A DNA stretch of 8,621 nt from Candidatus Krumholzibacteriia bacterium (lineage in GTDB: Bacteria > Krumholzibacteriota > Krumholzibacteriia > Krumholzibacteriales > Krumholzibacteriaceae). The stretch lies in NCBI GenBank assembly GCA_028696635.1, contig JAQVGR010000048.1:1-8621 (forward strand), read 5' to 3'. The translations under genes were made by a program, and so were the position numbers. This document shows positions 7,042 to 8,621 of this stretch, piece by piece (within the stretch, counting starts at the first letter, position 1; every line of letters starts with the position of its first letter). The notes below the pieces were generated by a model, which ran no database searches, was not told the DNA's origin, and saw nothing but the letters and a program-made list of their open reading frames with translations.

Positions 7042-7051
7042 ACAATGCATC
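7037..7051. repeat. Small dyad GATGCA-CAA-TGCATC overlapping the terminator arm
   Basis: A perfect 6-bp inverted repeat with a three-base centre, sharing bases with the terminator stem and lying about 53 bases upstream of the -35 box of the propeller gene. It could be an operator-like site, an alternative RNA pairing that competes with the terminator, or chance. Only the symmetry is certain. Confidence 0.3.
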
Positions 7052-7154
7052 TCCCGTGCGGGTTATCCTCCGCCGGAACGAAACCGCAGGAAGCCCGATG
7101 CGCCGCGGCGCCGGACGGGAGGGAACGACCGGGAACCGGCAATCTGCATCGCCG

Positions 7155-8354
7155 TCACGGCCCGAACGGCGACTGCGCCTGCGGGCCGATCAGCAGTTCC
7201 GCCGGCAGGAGCAGCTCGGCGGGGAACGGTTCCTTTTGCGCGCGGGACGGGGCCGGCTGATCGCCGGCCTGTGCGCGCGTCACGAGCCCCTGCTCCTCGA
7301 GGACGCCGATGCAGGGGGCGAGGCGCTGGACGAGCGAGCGCCGCAGAAGATCGGCCCTGCCGCCCTTTCCCGCGCTCTCATAGATCGCGATCGCATGAGC
7401 CGTGTACGCCGGCCGGGAAGAATCAAGCCTCATCGCCGCCTCTGCCATGAGGATCGGCGCGATCTCGAACCCCTCGCCGCTCATCGCCTGCGCCGCGCTG
7501 TCCAGAGAGGCGGCGAACGTCCGCCCCTCCAGCGAGAGCCCGGCGACCGCGACGGCGACGCACAGGACGGCGATCGCCGCGCCGGTCCGCATCGCCGCCG
7601 CGTGTCCGTTCCCCTTTGTCGCGCGTCGCATCCCCTCGAGCGCCTGGACGACCCATGAGACGGCCCCCAGCAGCGCGCAGACGGCGAGGCCGATGAAGAG
7701 GTACTCGAGAGTGCGCGGGGCCGCCGCCAGCGCCCCGGCCTGGCGATTGAAGCGCCAGAGCCAGTCGGCCTGCGAGAGGATCAGGATGCTCACCAGGGCG
7801 AGGCAGACCATCCAGAGAACCGCCGCCGCCTGACGCGAGCGGCCCGAGATCATCAGACCGAGACCGGGCATCGCCGCGCCGAGGATACCCGAGCCGGCGG
7901 GGCGCTTGAGGAATTCGGGGATCCTGCGCACCCTCGCCCCTTCCTGCCGGCCGATCAGGAAAACGCCGCGCGCCCAGACGGCGGTCATGCCGACCGCCGC
8001 GACGCAGGCGGCGAGCAGGAAGGCGACCGCTTCGCGCGAACCTGCGAACGTCGCCGAGACGACCGCCTCCCATCGCCAGAGCGTCACCAGGCCGATGAGC
8101 ACGGAGAGGACCGCCGCGATCGCCCAGGGCCGGCTCCTCCGCCCCCGCGAGGTGGCGAATATCGCAAAAGGCCCGGTGCAGTAGAGCAGCAGCAGGGGCC
8201 AGCCGGGGCGGCGATCGGCGGATCGCAGGGCGGAAGATGTCCCGTCGTTTCCCGCCGTTCCCTGCGAAGTCCCGTCGCCCGGCGGCAGGTCCACATCGAC
8301 GCGCGGTTTGCGTTTGCTCGGCTCGATCACATATGTCTTCTGTGGTCCGCTCAT
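7155..8354 (-). CDS. Multi-pass inner-membrane protein of unknown function
   Basis: Protein of 399 residues from ATG 8354, chosen because AGGGGG lies six bases upstream and the protein then begins with an ordinary polar tail. The frame stays open to 8618, but that extension is low-complexity and has no ribosome site. Residues 1-50 are hydrophilic (basic KRKPRVDVD, then Gly/Ser-rich). About six hydrophobic segments follow, near 52-68, 76-96, 109-133, 175-193, 216-237 and 256-274. A weaker one at 156-170 (GILGAAMPGLGLMISG) recalls the short Pro-Gly-rich turn of small TM2-like membrane modules, though I cannot assign a family. The last 120 or so residues are soluble and helical, with MAEAAMRLDSSRPAYTAHAIAIYE like a TPR helix pair, and end in a Pro/Ala-rich tail with a short duplication, PAELLLPAELLIG. 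No catalytic or transporter signature is visible. It appears to be a single-gene unit, closed by the terminator at 7003-7041. Confidence 0.75.
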   Translation of the reverse strand: MSGPQKTYVIEPSKRKPRVDVDLPPGDGTSQGTAGNDGTSSALRSADRRPGWPLLLLYCTGPFAIFATSRGRRSRPWAIAAVLSVLIGLVTLWRWEAVVSATFAGSREAVAFLLAACVAAVGMTAVWARGVFLIGRQEGARVRRIPEFLKRPAGSGILGAAMPGLGLMISGRSRQAAAVLWMVCLALVSILILSQADWLWRFNRQAGALAAAPRTLEYLFIGLAVCALLGAVSWVVQALEGMRRATKGNGHAAAMRTGAAIAVLCVAVAVAGLSLEGRTFAASLDSAAQAMSGEGFEIAPILMAEAAMRLDSSRPAYTAHAIAIYESAGKGGRADLLRRSLVQRLAPCIGVLEEQGLVTRAQAGDQPAPSRAQKEPFPAELLLPAELLIGPQAQSPFGP

Positions 8355-8621
8355 GCTAATCCCCCTGCTGACAGAACCTTGCGGCACTCGGGCTGTTCCG
8401 GCCCGATCGCCGGAGGCACCGGCCGGTCTGGATACGGCAAATCCCGTGCCGATGCAGGGCCCGGCCCGGCCGATCTCCCGGCCCGGGATCCAATGATTCC
8501 GTTGCGCCTGTTCGGGAGAACGGGCATATTGTAGTTCACATATTCGAGCCGTCCGCGCCGGGCTCTTCGCCCGCGCGGGCAGCGCCGACCCCGGACACGA
8601 CAGACGAGGAGGACTCAACCG
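8355..8621 (-). other. Leader region upstream of the membrane protein; possible tail of an off-window gene
   Basis: No convincing gene start or RNA gene is visible here. On the - strand one frame is open from the window edge to a TGA at 8536-8538 and would end ...EEPGADGSNM, which could be the C-terminus of a gene lying outside. The piece is only about 28 codons and has no recognisable motif. A TACAAT at 8528-8533 (- strand) looks like a -10 box but has no usable -35. A 12-base self-complementary GCCCGCGCGGGC lies at 8569-8580. Confidence 0.25.
8361..8366 (-). promoter_or_regulatory. Shine-Dalgarno site deciding the membrane-protein start
   Basis: The - strand reads AGGGGG, ATTAGC, ATG (8354). 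Six-base spacing supports this ATG over the longer upstream reading. Confidence 0.6.

Noticed and set aside
6901..7658. Small + strand open frames across the 6914-7154 control region and the end of the membrane-protein gene
   Set aside because: They overlap a convincing terminator and promoter and have Arg/Gly-rich composition without motifs or ribosome sites.
8528..8533. TACAAT on the - strand as a -10 box for the membrane-protein gene
   Set aside because: No acceptable -35 element lies 16-18 bases upstream (the sequence there is GCGGAC), and the leader would be about 170 bases.
8355..8618. Extension of the membrane protein by 88 codons to an alternative start at 8618
   Set aside because: The added part is low-complexity, begins with TTG and has no ribosome site, while ATG 8354 has AGGGGG at six-base spacing.

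Overview
The window is GC-rich and densely coding. It holds four protein genes: one on the + strand at the left edge, cut off by the window start, and three in tandem on the - strand. I see no tRNA, rRNA, CRISPR array, insertion sequence or phage gene. The style points to a Gram-negative, probably uncultured lineage of the FCB / candidate-phylum type (Eisenbacteria- or Krumholzibacteriota-like). The signs are a large exported repeat protein ending in an 'NRPNPFNP' FlgD/T9SS-like C-terminal domain, a tricorn-type S41 protease, and a secreted TPR-CHAT protein. This placement is an inference from protein style, not from a marker gene.

Layout. (1) 1-1088, +: C-terminal 361 residues of a tricorn-like serine protease with PDZ and S41 domains; the catalytic residues look intact. 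(2) 1089-1216: convergent intergenic region with two perfect inverted repeats, one of them a likely bidirectional terminator. (3) 1217-4354, -: exported TPR-repeat protein with a C-terminal CHAT (caspase-like) domain and an apparently intact His/Cys dyad. (4) 4355-4498: spacer with a strong hairpin and the Shine-Dalgarno sequence that sets the CHAT start. (5) 4499-6913, -: exported protein with eight tandem repeats of about 54 residues (predicted beta-propeller), fibronectin-III-like modules and a C-terminal sorting/FlgD-like domain. (6) 6914-7154: a very readable control region with a terminator for the upstream gene followed by a near-consensus sigma-70-type promoter for the repeat protein. 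(7) 7155-8354, -: multi-pass membrane protein of unknown function. (8) 8355-8621: leader region without a convincing gene.

How the genes fit together. The propeller protein and the CHAT protein both carry signal peptides and follow each other on one strand, so both probably act outside the cytoplasm. A shared pathway is not shown by the sequence. The membrane protein upstream appears to be a separate transcription unit because a terminator and a new promoter lie between it and the propeller gene. The tricorn-like protease is convergent and separated by a terminator, so it is a neighbour rather than an operon partner. I found no clear new multi-gene system. The most notable items are the exported caspase-like protein, the eight-unit cysteine-bearing propeller beside it, and the unrecognised membrane protein.
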